Program-made: the position numbers and the translations under genes | Shown here: in pieces, positions 60,940 to 64,000 of the stretch | Position numbering within the stretch: the first letter of the stretch is position 1 | How the letters are laid out: each line of letters opens with the position of its first letter | NCBI GenBank assembly: GCA_004794655.1 | Contig: SMMW01000090.1 | Coordinates: forward strand, 2,288,246-2,352,245 | Length of the DNA stretch: 64,000 nt | DNA from: Marisa cornuarietis | Lineage: Eukaryota; Mollusca; Gastropoda; Architaenioglossa; Ampullariidae | Direction of reading: 5' to 3' | Notes under the pieces: generated by a model | What the model was told of the DNA's origin: nothing | Seen by the model: only the letters and a program-made list of their open reading frames with translations | Database searches by the model: none

Positions 60940-61680
60940 TATACACGCGCGCACCTCAAGGCTGTTTGATCCCCGCTTCTGTTTATTCTGTATACCAACA
61001 GTTGTCGCATTAACCATGAGGGTCAATACCTCGTCTAATTCTCTGATGACACAGGACTGCTGTCTCTCCGTAGCGGGCCAGCAGATACCCATGGTGTAGC
61101 TTTGATGAGAATTTCTGAGAACTTAATGTAAGACCAAAGAGATGGTCTTTGATTTCCGTCGAAATTCTTCACCAAATCCCGTAAGTGTTGTCCACGACAA
61201 GGAGGTGGAAATTGTTCCTGCTTTTAAATAAATACCTGGGCATGATCTTCCACAGGCGACTTAACTGGGATGTCAACATCCAACCTGTCGTGAAGAAGGC
61301 TCAGCAGCGCCTCTACCTTCTCCGGAAGCTGAAGTTTTTCTCTGTCTCCCACCAATTTCTTCAGCTTTTTTACAGATCGCACATAGAGAGCGTGCTGTCC
61401 TTCTCGTTTATCTGTTTCTACAACAGTTTATCGGTGAAGGACAAGAGCAGCCTACATCGTGTGATATCCACCTGCTCAAAAGTCATTGGGACAGCCCAAA
61501 CTACTCTTCAGTCTCTATATAACAGGCAGACATTTCTGAGAGTGTCTGCACTTCTTCGTGATGACAGGCATGTCCTCAGATGTTCTGTTTATCTACGTAC
61601 ATATCATATGTGTACATATGCCTACTTCATGCTTCTCTGCATCTTGTGCTCACAATGTATTTAATGTTTATTATATTACA
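60940..61680 (+). pseudogene. LINE reverse transcriptase remnant, second family
   Basis: 60954-61090 encodes PQGCLI, a frameshift, PLLFILYTNSCRINHEGQYL, a stop, then FSDDTGLLSLRSG. This is the RT palm with the (F/Y)xDD catalytic motif. 61203-61600 is open and encodes KYLGMIFHRRLNWDVNI, KKAQQRLYLLRKLKFFSVS, YRSHIESVLSFSFICFYNSL and SSLHRVISTCSKVIG, the RT thumb/C-terminal region. This signature is typical of a LINE clade also abundant in fish. It is inactivated by a frameshift and stops. Confidence 0.75.
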
Positions 61681-61729
61681 TGTATGTTTGGTTACTGTGT
61701 CATGAACACGGACTAAAACCCACTCCATT

Positions 61730-62745
61730 CCTCAGTCCAGCATACCAGACTGTCACTTTCTTCCTCTAAACCGAACATTGCTGCCCGAAAGCGCCAGAGC
61801 AGAGGATACTCTGAAGACCAGACACCAAAACACCTCCTTTTCTCAACCATCATCAACTTTAGACATAGCAACAACCCACTGATATGTCCGCCGAACTCAA
61901 GGGAATCATTCAAGGACAAGCTACCAGTAAGAACTGCGTTCTCTATGACTTGACCTGGCTTTCAGCACGACACACAGCAAGATGAACCATGGAATGAAGA
62001 TTATATGATACAGTATGCTTGCTCTTATTTGACAAGCCATGAAAATGATCATCTTTCATTCTTCAGTTGGATAGGCAAGATATAAAGCAATAATTGAGAC
62101 AATTTTTTTATTCTATCAAATACATAAAAGGGCACTAAAATGACAATTCTTGCATTTATGATGAATCCGGGAGAGCACTTTTGCACAAACACATGCCACA
62201 AAAGAATTTAATCATACAGACCTATTAAAAATGAATAACCACCCACATTTATAACCTATTTACCATGTCATACATTTAATTAGAATATAATTGCAATACC
62301 AAATAATCAGTTCATAACATATCCTCATTAATACCCACACAACCCAAACCCACTACTATCTCATATTCACACAGGTACACAACAAGTGTCACAACCTTCA
62401 TATTACAAAATTAAAATAATAATCATACAATACGATATATAGGTTTTCTCCTGTAATAGGCTCAAAGCATATCAACAAGAAAATGTGCTTTCGTGCAGAC
62501 ACCAACACCATGAAGAACACACAGAGCATCATGTAATCGACAGCTACTAAAGAGGGAAAAATAATCAACAATGGCTTTTATATGCATCAAATATTTGTGA
62601 GACATTCTTGCTGTTATCAATTTTTCTCCTGCATTTGCCTGATCTTCTCTGGGAAGTGTGCATAAATATACATACTGTAATGAACTGCTTGTTTTTGCTA
62701 CTGAAAGTGACCATATGCCTTGTGTGTATTAGGTTTGTTTTGTCT
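61730..62745 (-). repeat. Right arm of the large inverted repeat
   Basis: Reverse-complement match to 58160-59430, lacking the SINE at 59225-59401. It contains no recognisable coding sequence. Its minus-strand upstream side leads into the small gene at 63051-63859. Confidence 0.8.
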
Positions 62746-63050
62746 GTCTTTTTTATTTATTTTCAGTCCCACAATGCCAAATATTGTATTTCTCCTGTGT
62801 ATCATCAGTATACTGTCTACTGGTATATTATACGTATATTAATGTCCATGGTGTATGTGTATGTACATTATGAAATTAAATACAAAAGGAAAAGAGTTTA
62901 AGTACCCAGAAAGAAGCCCCATCAGTCAGCTTTGTTAAACAGATGGCACATGTCAATTAAAACTGTAAGTCTTTAAAGTACAAAATGCCCAGCAGCAGAC
63001 AGTGTTGGAAAACACCTCAAGCATCATCAGTAACAAGCTGCTGTAGTCTG

Positions 63051-63859
63051 CTACTGATTGTTAGGTCTGCTTTTCTTCCTGAAACATTAAGTTAAAGGTG
63101 AAATTTTTACCAAGACTTTGTTCCAAGCTTTACCAAGAAACGAACATCATCTACCATTTTTAGACATTCTTAGTGCAGCTGGCACCAATGCCATAACATA
63201 CTCTTTTTCATCTGCCTATAGAGGCTCATGCTGATACATGCCCTTGACTGATTAGCTGACATGGTTAAGTGTTGCAATTACCTGTTCCTTAACAAATAAT
63301 TTCCCAGTGCAAAAGAAGTCCTTTTGACTGCTGTCTGTTGTGCCAAAAAGCTGTCAATATTGCTCCTTGTCACTGGCTTCAGCCCAGCCAACTCTTGACT
63401 GAAGTACTGCTGGACAGCTAGTACTTCTGCTGCTGTCCATAGAGTTCTGGATCCTGCACAATAACATGAAATAAGAGTTGTGATTCAGAATCAACTAAAA
63501 TACTGCTGGCATCTGAATAATATATTTGTTGCTAGGAAAAATGAATGTGGCTGAATAAGGCTGTGGACTTATGCACAATGGACATTGTCCATTATCAACT
63601 GAGAAGATATGTACATCACTGCACTTGCCGTTACAGTCAGCCATAAAAGTGGAACAGTTGTAAAATATGTCCTTTTAAAATATATTGACAAAGAATTATT
63701 ACCTTTTCCTCCCCTTTTTCCCCCCGATTGCTGGTTTTGGTGGTGCTTTGCAAGATTCGTGACTGCACCTACACACAAATGAATAACCAGAGGTGAAAAG
63801 CTTCCAGAAAGGAATGATTTTATCAATGTCTGCCCTGCACAATACTTACTATAAGACAT
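63051..63859 (-). CDS. Small four-exon gene (or 3' end of a longer one), SANT/Myb-like segment
   Basis: On the minus strand, exons 63859-63850, 63768-63703, 63453-63282 and 63078-63051 join with GT-AG introns and consistent phases into 91 codons plus TAG. The core reads GSRTLWTAAEVLAVQQYFSQ and continues with SNIDSFLAQQ and NYLLRNRKKS. The pattern W-x-x-x-E-x-x-x-V-x-x-x-F followed by basic residues recalls the SANT/Myb-like C-terminal domain seen in many transposon-related animal proteins, but I do not recognise the family with certainty. The ATG at 63859 has an in-frame stop upstream. The real gene may instead begin beyond the window with a different upstream exon. The 3' side runs into the right inverted-repeat arm, mirroring the KDZ gene. 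Confidence 0.55.
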
Positions 63860-64000
63860 CGGTTTAATTCATAAAAGACCTATCAAATTTCACCTTCATG
63901 AGGTAACAAACCAGTAGCCTGAACATTGTGACGACAAAGCCTGTGTTGGTTTACATTCTCATGATGCCGACATGACTACAACAGGGTGTTTCTTGTTTAC
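63860..64000. other. Window edge, unassigned
   Basis: No coding frame joins the minus-strand exon here without a stop. The remainder of the right-hand element probably lies outside the window. Confidence 0.4.

Overview
The window looks like nuclear DNA of an animal, most probably a gastropod mollusc or another lophotrochozoan. This is an inference from three things: a typical bilaterian NK1-class homeobox gene with GT-AG introns and a very long intron, a heavy load of CA/GT, GAT and other microsatellites, and short tRNA-derived SINEs plus decayed LINEs of kinds common in mollusc genomes. I saw no bacterial operons, CRISPR array or rRNA.

Layout. 1-16.4 kb is gene-poor sequence with many microsatellites, SINE fragments, SINE/LINE 3' tails and a possible solo LTR (15123-15568). 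16936-27438 is a two-exon homeobox gene of the NK1 family (Nkx1/slouch). It has an EH1-like repressor motif in exon 1, an 8.85 kb intron and the full 60-residue homeodomain in exon 2. 27.4-49.6 kb is a gene-free flank. It holds two groups of LINE remnants (about 30.8-31.6 kb and 39.95-41.35 kb) and several stretches of complex, balanced sequence rich in homeodomain-type TAAT cores. The largest is at about 43.36-44.75 kb. These are candidate cis-regulatory elements, plausibly serving the developmental gene next door.

49.7-57.0 kb holds the most notable item: a full gene for a KDZ-superfamily (Kyakuja-Dileera-Zisupton) transposase. It has 18 coding exons that I could join by hand with every splice phase consistent, giving an uninterrupted 949-codon reading frame. 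It carries an N-terminal cysteine/histidine cluster of the type linked to KDZ transposases, and all expected catalytic landmarks (FDANF, YDIAC, DGETVERLW). One N-terminal exon has been duplicated in tandem. Immediately downstream is an inverted copy of its own last codons and 3' UTR.

57.0-64.0 kb is a mosaic built around that element. Two diverged arms (58160-59430 and 61730-62745) face each other as a large inverted repeat. Between them lie a degenerate telomere-like (CCCTAA) array and pieces of two LINEs. One arm carries a tRNA-derived SINE that the other lacks. Beyond the right arm, on the minus strand, is the 3' end of a small four-exon gene of unknown function with a tryptophan-rich, SANT/Myb-like segment. 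It sits in the position mirroring the KDZ gene.

The NK1 gene is presumably a neural/mesodermal patterning repressor. The KDZ locus is either a recently active mobile element or a retained copy. Nothing in the sequence links the two functionally.
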